This document shows, piece after piece, positions 7,523-15,881 of a stretch of 64,000 nucleotides of DNA. A program made the position numbers and the translations under genes. Below the pieces are notes generated by a model, which worked only from the letters and a program-made list of their open reading frames with translations, was not told the origin of the DNA and ran no database searches. Every line of letters starts with the position of its first letter. The first letter of the stretch is position 1. Location of the stretch: positions 5,120,114 through 5,184,113 of the forward strand of contig NZ_CP059491.1 of the NCBI RefSeq assembly GCF_014041935.1, given 5' to 3'. The stretch is from Gordonia jinghuaiqii (GTDB taxonomy: Bacteria > Actinomycetota > Actinomycetes > Mycobacteriales > Mycobacteriaceae).

Positions 7523-9631
7523 TCACGACGCGTCGACGGTGATGGTCAGGTTGCCGAGACGATCGATCTCGCCGGTGGTGTCATGCGGCACGACGACGGT
7601 CGTGGTCGGCACCTCGATGACGGCGGGGCCGCGGATGATGTGACCGGCCCGCAGACCCGCGTAGTCGTAGATGTCGGTGTCGACGAATCCGCGGCGTCCG
7701 TCTAGACAGACCTTGCGGACACCGACATGCGCCGAACTCGGATCCGCGGAGTCCGCAGTTGCCAGTTCCGGCAGCCCCGGGGAGAAGGGCAGCACGCCGG
7801 TCCCGCGCACGCGGTAGGTGATCGCCTGGATGCCGGCCTCCCGGAATCCGCTGTCCTTACCGTACAGATCGGCATACCGCGCTTCGAAAGCCGCTGCAGC
7901 ACCGACGATCTCGGTAGAGGTCAGCGATCCTTCCGGCAGCGGTGTCGCGACCTCGGCCAACTGCATGGTGTAGCGCATGTCGATCTCGCGCTCGATCTCG
8001 ACCGAGGCGAAGTGCAACCCCTGACGATCGAGCTGGCCGCGCACCTGCTCCTCGAGGATCTTGAAGTTCTCCTCCACCCGGGCCGGGTCGAGCGGCATGG
8101 CAGCCGGGTCGGAGAGTTCCTTGGCGAGAACGATGTTCGACGACGCGAGGCCGTAGGCAGAGAACGCGGAGGCCACCTGTCCCAGCGGTACGACGACGCG
8201 TGAGACCCCGATCTCCTGCGCGTAGAGGCCGCAGTGCGCCGGTCCCGAACCACCGAAGGCGTAGACGATGAAATTGCGGGGGTCGTGCCCGGCCTCGACG
8301 ACGGTCTTGCGCAGCAGGTCCCCGGTCTGGGCGTTCTGCACCGCGAAGATCGCCGCGGCGGCGTCCTCCACCGACAGACCCAACGGGTCGGCGATCCGTG
8401 TTCGGATGGCCTCCCGCGCCAGGTGGAGGTTGAGTGCCTTGCGGCCACCCAGCAATCCGCGCTCAGGGAGAATCCCGAGCACCAGGTTCGCGTCGGTGTT
8501 GGTGGGCTCGGTGCCGCCCTGTCCGTAACACGCCGGTCCCGGTACGGCCTGTGCACTGTGGGGACCGATCTGGAGGTTCCCACCGGCGTCGAGCCAGGCG
8601 ATCGCGCCACCGCCGGCGCCGATCGCGTGGACCTCGAGACTGGGAACGTTGATGGGGTGGTGGTTGATGATCGTGGTGGAGGAGCGCACCGGTTCGCCAT
8701 CGACGATCAGGCCGACGAGGAACGTCGTGCCGCCGGCGTCGGTGGCGATGATGTTGTCGTGGCCCAGCTGGCGGCCCAGGGACACTGATCCGACCACACC
8801 ACCGGTGAGGACCGAGCCCACCGTGGAGATCGCATTGCCCGGCGCCTCGGCGGCGGCAACCGCTCCCCCGTTGCTCTGCATCACCAAAAGCGGCCCGGAC
8901 AAGCGGTGCTCGCGCAGTCGGCCTTCGAGTTCACCCAGGTAGTCGCGGAGACCGGGCCCGATCTGGGTGCTCATGATGGTCGTCGCGTTGCGCGCGAACT
9001 CCCGGATGCGGGGGCTGACCTCGCTCGACAGCGAGACGAACACCGATGGGTCGATTTCCTGCACGATCTCGCGAATGCGTTGCTCGTGGGACGGGTTGCG
9101 GAACGACCACAGCAGCGACACGGCGATGGCCGAGATGCCCTCGTCGAGAAGCGTGCGGACCGCCGTGCGCACCTCGTCCTCGTCGAGCTCGACGACCACA
9201 CGTCCGTCGCGATCGACCCGCTCGGTGACCTCGAGTGCGTGTCGTTTGTGGATCAGTCCGTGAGACTTGCTCTGCGCCATCACGTTCTGCAGTTGCTCAG
9301 GTGAACGACCGAGGTAACGGCCCTCGACGTTCATGATGAAGATCGAGTCCCGGTGCCCCTTGGTGGTGATGAACCCGACGTCGGGCACACGGCCCATCAC
9401 CAGGGCGTTCAACGAGGACGTGGTGCCGTGAGCGATGTGGTGTGTGTCGGCGAGCATGTCGTCGAGCGGGCGCCCGAGTTGCTCGGCGAGCACGGCCAGG
9501 ACGTCCATCACGCCTTCTGAATAGTCCGGTGGAGTCGAGGGCGCTTTCCCCGCGACCACCAAACCCTTGCCGTCATCGAGGACGGCGTCGGTGAACGTCC
9601 CGCCGACGTCCACGCCGATCACGTATGCCAT
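7523..9631 (-). CDS. hyuA: HyuA-type hydantoinase A / acetone-carboxylase beta-like ATPase subunit
   Basis: A protein of 702 residues. The N-terminus carries the ASKHA phosphate loop GVDVGGTFTDAV, then HGTTSSLNALV and LLWSFRNPSHE; the middle has the second nucleotide motif ATDAGGTTFLVGLI, IGAGGGAIAWLD and YAFGGSGPAHC. This is the standard architecture of the HyuA / 5-oxoprolinase / acetone carboxylase beta family, which phosphorylates an amide or enol with ATP for the partner HyuB. Start ATG 9631 has AAAGGAG at 9641-9647 about 9 nt upstream; the longer reading frame would cover the promoter. It is the first gene of the minus operon, with a good promoter at 9692-9720. Confidence 0.87.
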   Translation of the reverse strand: MAYVIGVDVGGTFTDAVLDDGKGLVVAGKAPSTPPDYSEGVMDVLAVLAEQLGRPLDDMLADTHHIAHGTTSSLNALVMGRVPDVGFITTKGHRDSIFIMNVEGRYLGRSPEQLQNVMAQSKSHGLIHKRHALEVTERVDRDGRVVVELDEDEVRTAVRTLLDEGISAIAVSLLWSFRNPSHEQRIREIVQEIDPSVFVSLSSEVSPRIREFARNATTIMSTQIGPGLRDYLGELEGRLREHRLSGPLLVMQSNGGAVAAAEAPGNAISTVGSVLTGGVVGSVSLGRQLGHDNIIATDAGGTTFLVGLIVDGEPVRSSTTIINHHPINVPSLEVHAIGAGGGAIAWLDAGGNLQIGPHSAQAVPGPACYGQGGTEPTNTDANLVLGILPERGLLGGRKALNLHLAREAIRTRIADPLGLSVEDAAAAIFAVQNAQTGDLLRKTVVEAGHDPRNFIVYAFGGSGPAHCGLYAQEIGVSRVVVPLGQVASAFSAYGLASSNIVLAKELSDPAAMPLDPARVEENFKILEEQVRGQLDRQGLHFASVEIEREIDMRYTMQLAEVATPLPEGSLTSTEIVGAAAAFEARYADLYGKDSGFREAGIQAITYRVRGTGVLPFSPGLPELATADSADPSSAHVGVRKVCLDGRRGFVDTDIYDYAGLRAGHIIRGPAVIEVPTTTVVVPHDTTGEIDRLGNLTITVDAS

Positions 9632-9691
9632 GGCCAGGTACTCCTTTGTTGTCCGGGCCGCGAAGCCCACCACGTGTTTACGTTGGCGTTG

Positions 9692-9836
9692 AGTATTCGA
9701 CGTCGATGACCAGGTGTCAAGCATGTTCTGTGATGTCAGTCACCGAATGATCCCACCTTCTGCGACATCTGCCCAGCTCAGCGTGCCCTCAGGCGACTTC
9801 TTGACTAATCGTCGTCCACGTCGAATAATCGTCGTC
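9692..9836. promoter_or_regulatory. Divergent promoter/operator region between hyuA and maleate isomerase genes
   Basis: For the minus operon: TTGACA (9720-9715), 17-bp spacer, AATACT (9697-9692). For the plus operon: TTGACT (9801-9806), 18-bp spacer, ATAATC (9825-9830). The 10-mer TATTCGACGT at 9694-9703 recurs inverted as ACGTCGAATA at 9818-9827, so the same half-site lies across each -10 box. TCGACGTCGA at 9697-9706 is itself a perfect palindrome. TAATCGTCGTC is directly repeated at 9806-9816 and 9826-9836, 20 bp (two helical turns) apart. This arrangement suits co-ordinate repression of both operons by one regulator. All sites are read directly; promoter function is inferred. Confidence 0.65.
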
Positions 9837-9895
9837 AGCGTCAACTCGGCGTGGATCGGCCAGCCACTGCGGCCGAAATCGAAAGGACCGCACAC

Positions 9896-10651
9896 ATGGG
9901 TGTCCACCGCATCGGCCTCGTGGTGCCGAGCTCGAACGTCACTGTCGAAACCGAGATGCCGGCACTGCTCAACCGGCATCCGGCTTCGGAGTTCTCGTTT
10001 CACTCGACCCGGATGAGAATGCACACGGTCTCCCCCGAGCAGCTCGCGGCGATGAACGCCCAGCGTGAGCGCTGCGTTCTCGAGATCGCCGACGCGTCCC
10101 CCGACGCGATCCTCTATGCGTGTCTGGTCGCCCTGATGGTCGGCGGGCCCGGGGAGCATCAGCGCGTCGAGAGTGCCGTCGCCGAGCAACTTGCGACCGG
10201 CGGCTCGGAGGCGATCATCCGGTCGAGCGCGGGCGCGCTCACCGAGGCCCTCCGGGCGCTCGGAGCCACGCGGATCGCGCTCGTCACGCCCTACCTACGG
10301 CCGCTCGCCGAGAAGGTCGTCGAGTATCTCGACGCCGAGGGATTCGAGGTCATGGACTGGCGAGCCCTCGAGGTCGCCGACAACGCCGAGGTGGGCTGCA
10401 TCCCCGGTGAGCGCGTCATGGCTGCCGCGCGGTCTCTCGACCTCACCGGCGTCGATGCCCTCGTGCTCTCCTGCTGCGTCCAGATGCCGTCGCTCGGGTT
10501 GATCGACGACGCCGAGCGCGAATTCGGCCTGCCCGTTCTGTCGGCAGCGACGGCCGGCGCCTACAGCATCCTCCGCGGCCTCGGCCTCACGGCCGCCATC
10601 GAGGGAGCCGGCAGCCTCCTGCGTGCCGACCTCGCCACCGTCCCCGCCTGA
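9896..10651 (+). CDS. maiA: Maleate isomerase (Asp/Glu racemase superfamily)
   Basis: A protein of 251 residues that converts maleate to fumarate in the cytosol. It starts MGVHRIGLVVPSSNVTVETEMP, the usual opening of maleate isomerase / arylmalonate decarboxylase-like proteins. The two catalytic cysteines fall at C76 (LYACLVALM) and C194 (LSCCVQMPS), the same positions I recall for the Nocardia farcinica enzyme, with N14 and Y133 also where active-site residues are expected. Start ATG 9896 has GAAAGGA at 9881-9887. It opens the plus operon; the next gene is 32 bp downstream. Maleate is the end product of gentisate, nicotinate and related ring-cleavage routes, so this gene fixes where the pathway enters central metabolism. 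Confidence 0.85.
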   Translation: MGVHRIGLVVPSSNVTVETEMPALLNRHPASEFSFHSTRMRMHTVSPEQLAAMNAQRERCVLEIADASPDAILYACLVALMVGGPGEHQRVESAVAEQLATGGSEAIIRSSAGALTEALRALGATRIALVTPYLRPLAEKVVEYLDAEGFEVMDWRALEVADNAEVGCIPGERVMAAARSLDLTGVDALVLSCCVQMPSLGLIDDAEREFGLPVLSAATAGAYSILRGLGLTAAIEGAGSLLRADLATVPA

Positions 10652-10683
10652 AAGCTCTTTCATCGATCAACTGGAGACACACC

Positions 10684-11346
10684 ATGAGTCAACTCCCCCA
10701 CAAGGTTCGGGGCGTCGATCACGTCGCCTACCCCACGTTCGATCCGGGCGGCACCGTCCGCTTCTACCGCGACGTACTCGGATTTCCGGTGGTGCACTCG
10801 ATCTGCGCCGCCGGCTGGGGGCCCGACAAACATCCCGACTTCATCCACTTCTTCTTCGACATCGGCAACGACGACCGGCTGGCGTTCTTCTACTACTTCG
10901 GCCTAGAACCCTACGCCGGAGGACCACAGGGTGATTCGTACTCCCGCTTCGCCGAGGACGTGCCGATCTGGTTCATCCGGTCCCGACACCTGGCCATCCA
11001 CGTCGACGACGAGGCCGACCTGCTGGAGTACCGGCGCCGGCTGGATGCCAGCGAATGGCCCGTGGAGATGCAGATCCAGCACGAGACGATCGAATCGATC
11101 TACACCCACGACCCCAACGGCTACATGATCGAGATCACCCGCGCGATGCGACCGGTCACCCCACAGGAGGACCTCGACGCCAACCTCACCATCGAGGCCT
11201 TGATAGACGTGGTGTCGCAACCGAATCCGAGCATGGATGCACTACTCGCCCGCAAGGCGGAGCGGATCGTCGAACGGGCCGCTGCGTGGCAGCTGGCACA
11301 GGACGGCGGCCAAGCCCGGGCCGCTGAGGCGGTGGCGGCCCGATGA
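10684..11346 (+). CDS. VOC-fold protein, extradiol-dioxygenase-like
   Basis: A protein of 220 residues with a vicinal-oxygen-chelate fold: GVDHVAYPTFDPGGTVRFYRDVLGF at the N-terminus, a central RSRHLAIHVDD and a C-terminal YTHDPNGYMIEITR. The expected metal-binding facial triad is present as H13, H102 and E150, so a metal-dependent dioxygenase, isomerase or lyase is likely. After about residue 155 there is a helical tail with no known motif. The stop overlaps the start of the next small gene as ATGA (11343-11346). In this operon it is the best candidate for the ring-cleaving or ring-modifying step, but a glyoxalase-like reaction cannot be excluded. Confidence 0.75.
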   Translation: MSQLPHKVRGVDHVAYPTFDPGGTVRFYRDVLGFPVVHSICAAGWGPDKHPDFIHFFFDIGNDDRLAFFYYFGLEPYAGGPQGDSYSRFAEDVPIWFIRSRHLAIHVDDEADLLEYRRRLDASEWPVEMQIQHETIESIYTHDPNGYMIEITRAMRPVTPQEDLDANLTIEALIDVVSQPNPSMDALLARKAERIVERAAAWQLAQDGGQARAAEAVAAR

Positions 11347-11588
11347 CCACCCTGTTCATCCTCGACGTTCCCGAGAACAAGCCGGTCGCCGCCGTCGCGG
11401 GCGAGGATCCCGGCGTTTCCGTCGACCACCTCGGACCATACTTCCGGATCACCTCCGATGCGGCCATCGTCATCGACCGACGGTCGACCGGCTGCCGCCA
11501 CGCCGTCTGGTACAGCAGCGTCGCCGGCCTCGCCGACTCCCGGATCACCCAGTGGGACAAGGACGCACTGAAGGTCGAACCGCGATGA
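11343..11588 (+). CDS. 81-residue protein of unknown function in the maleate isomerase operon
   Basis: I do not recognise this protein. It is 81 residues, begins MTTLFILDVPENKPVAAVAG and contains GPYFRITSDAAIVIDRRSTG and HAVWYSSVAGL, then a short charged tail. There is no membrane segment and no signal peptide. It overlaps both neighbours by ATGA (11343-11346 with the VOC gene, 11585-11588 with the hydrolase), so it is almost certainly translated and coupled to them. The size and beta-rich appearance suggest a small subunit or accessory protein for the VOC enzyme or the hydrolase. That is a guess from context only. Confidence 0.75.
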   Translation: MTTLFILDVPENKPVAAVAGEDPGVSVDHLGPYFRITSDAAIVIDRRSTGCRHAVWYSSVAGLADSRITQWDKDALKVEPR

Positions 11589-12829
11589 GCGTGACCACCC
11601 CCGGTACCGACAGTCTTGGCGCGGGACGCTACATCGAGGCCGCCGAACAACCCACCGAGACCACCACGTCGGTCCACGAACTGTCGACCGCCGACGGTGC
11701 AAAGGTCACCGGCGTGCTCCGGAAGGTCCCGGGTGCCACCACGGTGGTCGCACTCATGCACCCCCGACAGGACCTGACCCACCACGTGCTGGTACCCGAA
11801 CTGCTCGCACGTGGCTTCGACGTGTGGACGCAGGGCACTCGGTCGGTCAACAACGATGTCAACCTCGTCCACGAACAGGCGATCCTCGACGTCGCCGCGG
11901 GCCAGGTGTTTCTGCGCGACAAAGCCTTCGGCGCAGTCATCACGCTCGGCCACTCCGGGGGCGGCACGCTGTTCGCGTTCTACCACGAGCAGGCGGGCCG
12001 GTCGCCCGACGACCGCTTGACTCAGACACCCGCGGGCCGGCCGGTCGACCTGGCCGGCGCCGACATGCCGGTTCCCGACGGCACGATCTTCCTGGCCCCG
12101 CACCCAGGTCAGGGTGAACTGCTTCTGCGGCTCATCGATCCGTCGGTGACCGATGAGAACGACCCGCTCAGCGCCGATCCGACCCTGAATCCCTTCGATC
12201 CCGCCAACGGTTTCGCCGAACCACCCGAATCAGCCTCGTACTCTGCGGAATTCGTCGGCCGATACCGCGCGGCACAACGTGCGCGGGTGGAACGCCTCGA
12301 CGCGATCGCGCGGGCTCACGTCGCCCAGACCGCCGCTGCCCGTGCCCGATTCGCCGAGAGCCACGACCCGACTGATCGTCGGGCCGCGCTCGCTCCCCGG
12401 GTGATGACGGTGTACCGCACCGATGCCGACCTGCGCTTCGTGGACCTGTCGCTGAGTCCCAACGACCGCCCCTACGGATCCCTGTTCGGCCGGCGACCCG
12501 ACCTCACTGACTACGGTCTGGTCGGCTTCGGTCGATTGGCGACCCCCGACGCGTGGTTGTCGACGTGGTCGGGTCTTTCGAGCAATGCCGGCTTTCTCCG
12601 CTGCGCGCCGGGGGTTCGCGTGCCCGCTCTCTTTGTCGAGTTAACCGGCGATCAGGCGTGTTTCCCCGAGGACGCCATGGCGATGGTGAACGCCCTCGGC
12701 GCGGACGATGTGACCCACGTCCGCGTCGAGGGGACCCACTTCGGCGGCCCGATCCGGCACGGTGCCCCGACCGGGGCGAGTCTGGCCGCAGCCGAGATCG
12801 GCGGGTGGATCGCGGATCGCTTCTCGTAA
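11585..12829 (+). CDS. Alpha/beta hydrolase
   Basis: A protein of 414 residues. The nucleophile elbow GHSGGG puts the serine at residue 124 (TLGHSGGGTLFAF). An early oxyanion strand (VVALMHPRQDLTHHVLVPELLARGFDVWTQGTRS), a late acid region (PALFVELTGDQACFPEDAM) and a C-terminal histidine (VEGTHFGGPI) complete a plausible catalytic triad. The insert between about 145 and 290 is a long cap domain. Start ATG 11585 overlaps the small upstream gene by ATGA; it is the last gene of the plus operon. In a pathway ending in maleate it may release the product from a ring-cleavage intermediate or hydrolyse an ester or amide. No signal peptide is visible, so it is cytosolic. Confidence 0.8.
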   Translation: MSVTTPGTDSLGAGRYIEAAEQPTETTTSVHELSTADGAKVTGVLRKVPGATTVVALMHPRQDLTHHVLVPELLARGFDVWTQGTRSVNNDVNLVHEQAILDVAAGQVFLRDKAFGAVITLGHSGGGTLFAFYHEQAGRSPDDRLTQTPAGRPVDLAGADMPVPDGTIFLAPHPGQGELLLRLIDPSVTDENDPLSADPTLNPFDPANGFAEPPESASYSAEFVGRYRAAQRARVERLDAIARAHVAQTAAARARFAESHDPTDRRAALAPRVMTVYRTDADLRFVDLSLSPNDRPYGSLFGRRPDLTDYGLVGFGRLATPDAWLSTWSGLSSNAGFLRCAPGVRVPALFVELTGDQACFPEDAMAMVNALGADDVTHVRVEGTHFGGPIRHGAPTGASLAAAEIGGWIADRFS

Positions 12830-12856
12830 GGCGCGTCAGCGATTCTGCTCGGGCGG

Positions 12857-13132
12857 TCAGCTCTTCGCGAGCACCGCACGGTAGCTGAGGAAACCGAGGT
12901 AGCCCCCGAGCCCGACCAGCCCGAACTTGCGGGTGCGCGGCGACACCAACGCCAACCCGATCGCGGTCTCGCACGCACCGTTGCGGTAGGTCCAGGAGGT
13001 GGTGTCGTCGGGGAAGATCGGGGCCGTGATCGGCGCGAACAGCTCGGGCTTGGCGAAGTGCGTCAGACCTACTGCGGCGAGTCCACCTCCCACGAGCGAG
13101 ACGATGTCCAGCGATCCTGTGCGAGCGGCCAT
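12857..13132 (-). CDS. Small DoxX-like membrane protein
   Basis: A protein of 91 residues with hydrophobic stretches at about 10-25, 50-62 and 68-85 and the motif GLTHFAKPELF. The size, the F-AKPELF element and the R-rich loop RTRKFG resemble small DoxX-like integral membrane proteins of actinobacteria, whose function is unknown. Start ATG 13132 is preceded by GAAGGGAAC. It converges on the hydrolase operon, with only 27 bp between the two 3' ends. Nothing ties it to either operon. Confidence 0.6.
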   Translation of the reverse strand: MAARTGSLDIVSLVGGGLAAVGLTHFAKPELFAPITAPIFPDDTTSWTYRNGACETAIGLALVSPRTRKFGLVGLGGYLGFLSYRAVLAKS

Positions 13133-13402
13133 TCCGGTGTTCCCTTCGTTGAGGTTTCGGTGCGTCGGGGTGATCGTATGCGACCGGTCGAGGGTGGCAT
13201 CGGGATCGAACGCTCGTCAACACCAGTGGCCGCCTACGCGAAGTTCATGCGACGGTAATCGACACTCCGAGTTATGGGCAGCTCGTCGACGCATGCGGTC
13301 GGCATCGTCGAGCCACGTAGGGCACATTACCCAGTCGCACAAGCGCTGCTTGACCGTGGACTCGGAGCGACCTGACGCAGGTCTCGGCTTGGTGCCGGAG
13401 GG

Positions 13403-13424
13403 GCACGCGTGGTGCACGCGTGGT
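13403..13424 (+). promoter_or_regulatory. Tandem 11-bp direct repeat upstream of response regulator
   Basis: GCACGCGTGGT occurs twice in perfect tandem at 13403-13413 and 13414-13424. OmpR/PhoB-type regulators bind direct repeats spaced by one helical turn (about 11 bp), and the gene that begins at 13433 encodes such a regulator, so this is a candidate autoregulatory site. A TATCAG-like -10 at about 13424-13429 would place the transcript start at or near ATG 13433, which would fit a leaderless message. The remaining gene-free stretch back to 13133 (about 270 bp) shows no other clear signal. Confidence 0.45.
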
Positions 13425-13432
13425 ATCAGTGC

Positions 13433-14167
13433 ATGACGACTTATCCTCGACATGTGCGTAAAGACGCGACTCAGCCGCTCCCCACGATTCTCGTCGTCGA
13501 CGATGAACAGTCCATCCGCAACTTGTTGCGCATGGCCCTGCGGATGAGTGGTTTTCAGGTGATCGAAGCGTCCGACGGGAGAACCGCACTCGGCCTGGCG
13601 GCCAGGGCCGCCCCGGACCTGCTCGTCCTGGACGTCAGGTTGCCCGATCTCGACGGTTTCTCGCTGGCGAAGGCGCTGCGTGCCGGCGGAAACGACGTCC
13701 CGATCCTGTTCCTGACAGCACGGGGTACCCAGCAGGATCGCATCGAAGGGCTCGAGTCCGGTGGCGATGATTTCGTCGTCAAGCCCTTCAGCATCGCGGA
13801 GGTCGTCCTGCGCATACGGGCCATCTTGCGGCGAACCCGCGGTGAGGACACATCGAGCTCTCGACTCGTGTACCACGATCTCGAGATCGATCTCGATGCC
13901 CATCGGGTGTTCCGCGGCGGGGATGAGATATGGCTTTCGGCAACAGAATTCAATGTCCTCGAGTGCCTGACCCGCAACGTGGAGAAGGTCATGAGCAAGA
14001 ACCAGATCTTCGAATACGTGTGGGGACACGGCGACGGTCAGAACGAGCGAGTGGTACAGACCTTTGTCAGCCAACTCCGACGGAAAGTCGACCATGCCCG
14101 GTCTCCACTCATCCACACGGTCCGGGGCATCGGATACACGATCCGCACTGAGCCCACACGGTTGTGA
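13433..14167 (+). CDS. OmpR-family response regulator
   Basis: A protein of 244 residues from ATG 13433. The receiver domain (about 17-130) has the acidic pair VDDEQSIRNLL, the phosphorylated aspartate D67 in LVLDVRLPDLDG, a conserved T in FLTARG, and K in FVVKPFSIAEV. A winged-helix DNA-binding domain follows (ARG-x-V-x-R region to GIGYTIRTEP). GTG 13409 would add 8 residues but lies inside the 11-bp tandem repeat; GTG 13454 is a further option. No ribosome-binding site is seen for ATG 13433, consistent with a leaderless transcript. The histidine kinase gene overlaps the stop by 4 bp. The expected target is the VTC/DUF4956/CotH operon that follows. Confidence 0.9.
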   Translation: MTTYPRHVRKDATQPLPTILVVDDEQSIRNLLRMALRMSGFQVIEASDGRTALGLAARAAPDLLVLDVRLPDLDGFSLAKALRAGGNDVPILFLTARGTQQDRIEGLESGGDDFVVKPFSIAEVVLRIRAILRRTRGEDTSSSRLVYHDLEIDLDAHRVFRGGDEIWLSATEFNVLECLTRNVEKVMSKNQIFEYVWGHGDGQNERVVQTFVSQLRRKVDHARSPLIHTVRGIGYTIRTEPTRL

Positions 14168-15636
14168 GAGTGCTTCATAGACCATCGGATTGGAGCATCC
14201 GGTCCCGGCTGGTCGCTGTCCTCACGGCCGTCACGGTCGTCGGGTTCGTGACCTTCGGGACGATCAACAGCCTGATATTGGAGCAGATCCAGGTTGTTCG
14301 AATCGACAGCCAACTCAACGTGATAGCCAACGACATCAGTGGTTCCGAACAACCACTACCGAGGTCGCTACCGGATGAAGATCAGGCTCCCTCGGAGTTC
14401 CGCCTCATGTACTTCGACAGCGATGGCAGAGTTGTGAGCCGCCTCGGTGCGCCGGTGGGGAAGAGTACATATCCTCGGTTACCGGACATGAACATCGACG
14501 CCGTTCGGGATCAAGGCCCAACGGTGTTCACCGTTCGCGACGAGCAATCCGGCGTGCGGTGGCGGGTACGCACATTCGTGCTTCCGGCATCCACGACGGA
14601 AAACTCGGCCGGGACCGCGGCAGTGGCCATCTCGATGGAGACCGCGGACGGCACGATCGCCTGGCTGCGGTCGATCGCACTCATCGTGGGAGCTGTTCTG
14701 CTCATCGGGATGACGCTGGTGGCCACTGTGGTGGTACGGATCGGACTCCGCCCGCTGAAAAGTATCGAACTCGCGGCGACATCGATCGCCGAAGGTGGCG
14801 ACTTGGAACGGCGGGTTTCTCTCGACGGAGGAACCGAGGTCGCCCGTCTCGGGGCCGCGTTCAACACCATGCTGGATCGCTTGGCCGACGCCATGCAACA
14901 ACTGGCGGGCTCCGAAGAGCGGATGAGGACCTTCATCGCCGATGCATCGCATGATCTTCGGACACCTCTGACAGCGATCCGCGGGTACGCCGAACTCTAT
15001 CGGTATGGCGCTCCTGATGAAGCAACGCGCACCGCGCTCGTCGCGCAGATCGAGACGGCTGCGGTGAGAATGGGCCGACTGGTCGACGACCTGATGGAAC
15101 TCGCTGAGTACGACGCCCGACCTGCTCTCAGCTTTGCCGACATGGATATCGCACAGACAGCCCGCGACGCGGTCGATGAGGCGCGCTCCGGGGCTCCGGG
15201 CCGTGACCTGACGATCTCCGGGGCCGAGGAGCCCGTGGTCGTTCGCGGCGACGACGCGGCGTTGCGACGGGTCTTCAGCAACCTGATCGCAAACGCGCTC
15301 ATCCATACTGATGACGCAATCCACGTCGCGATCGCCTTGCCGGGCGAGTTCGACCGATTCGCCCAGGTGCCGGTGCGGGCCCGCGCCGGCACGCAAGGGT
15401 ACGTCGCCGACGGCGTGAAGATATACGTCAGTGACGACGGACCAGGTATTCCTGTGGAGAAATCCTCGTATGTCTTCGAGCGCTTCTACCAGGAGGACGA
15501 CTCGCGCGAGCGCGGCGCCGGGTCTGGCCTGGGCCTGGCCATCGTGACCACCATCCTCGATGCCCATGGCGGTCGTATCGAGTTGCTCGACACACACCGC
15601 GGGACGACTTTCCGGATCGTTCTGCCGTACGGCTGA
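14164..15636 (+). CDS. Sensor histidine kinase partner of the upstream response regulator
   Basis: A protein of 490 residues starting at GTG 14164, which overlaps the regulator stop as GTGA. Membrane segments lie at about 11-33 and 165-190, enclosing an extracellular sensor region of about 130 residues. A HAMP linker is followed by the dimerisation/phosphoacceptor motif ASHDLRTPLTAIRGYAEL with H263, then the ATPase N box (FSNLIANALIH), G1 box (DDGPGIP) and G2 box (ERGAGSGLGLAIV). The sensor loop has no domain I recognise. It is a membrane-bound kinase reading an outside signal, probably linked to the surface module encoded downstream. Confidence 0.9.
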   Translation: MRVLHRPSDWSIRSRLVAVLTAVTVVGFVTFGTINSLILEQIQVVRIDSQLNVIANDISGSEQPLPRSLPDEDQAPSEFRLMYFDSDGRVVSRLGAPVGKSTYPRLPDMNIDAVRDQGPTVFTVRDEQSGVRWRVRTFVLPASTTENSAGTAAVAISMETADGTIAWLRSIALIVGAVLLIGMTLVATVVVRIGLRPLKSIELAATSIAEGGDLERRVSLDGGTEVARLGAAFNTMLDRLADAMQQLAGSEERMRTFIADASHDLRTPLTAIRGYAELYRYGAPDEATRTALVAQIETAAVRMGRLVDDLMELAEYDARPALSFADMDIAQTARDAVDEARSGAPGRDLTISGAEEPVVVRGDDAALRRVFSNLIANALIHTDDAIHVAIALPGEFDRFAQVPVRARAGTQGYVADGVKIYVSDDGPGIPVEKSSYVFERFYQEDDSRERGAGSGLGLAIVTTILDAHGGRIELLDTHRGTTFRIVLPYG

Positions 15637-15720
15637 CAGCAAACTCCAAGGCTCGCCGAACAGTCTCCGAAGGTTCATCATCTTTACTTGTTTCAGTGGT
15701 GGTTGCGGTACCGCCGACGC

Positions 15721-15774
15721 GCGGAGGCGCCTGGGTGCGACGGGCGGCTGCCGCTGGTGCCGCGGCGCCTCCGC
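15721..15774 (+). repeat. Long-loop inverted repeat between sensor kinase and VTC gene
   Basis: GCGGAGGCGCC at 15721-15731 is perfectly inverted at 15764-15774, giving an 11-bp GC-rich stem with a 32-nt interior. It lies in the 245-bp gap between the kinase and the VTC gene and could be a transcription attenuator or a processing hairpin that sets lower or separate expression of the VTC-DUF4956-CotH genes. Further on, ATTGCGAACGAGA is repeated almost in tandem just before the VTC ribosome-binding site. The structure is read directly; its function is unknown. Confidence 0.4.
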
Positions 15775-15881
15775 ATCGGCCTGTGCTGCCCGAAGGTGAA
15801 ACGGTGTGAGGTGGGCGGACGGAACAACTGGTGGCGGCATTGCGAACGAGATTGCGAACGAGAGGAACGGGTGAGGCCCCT

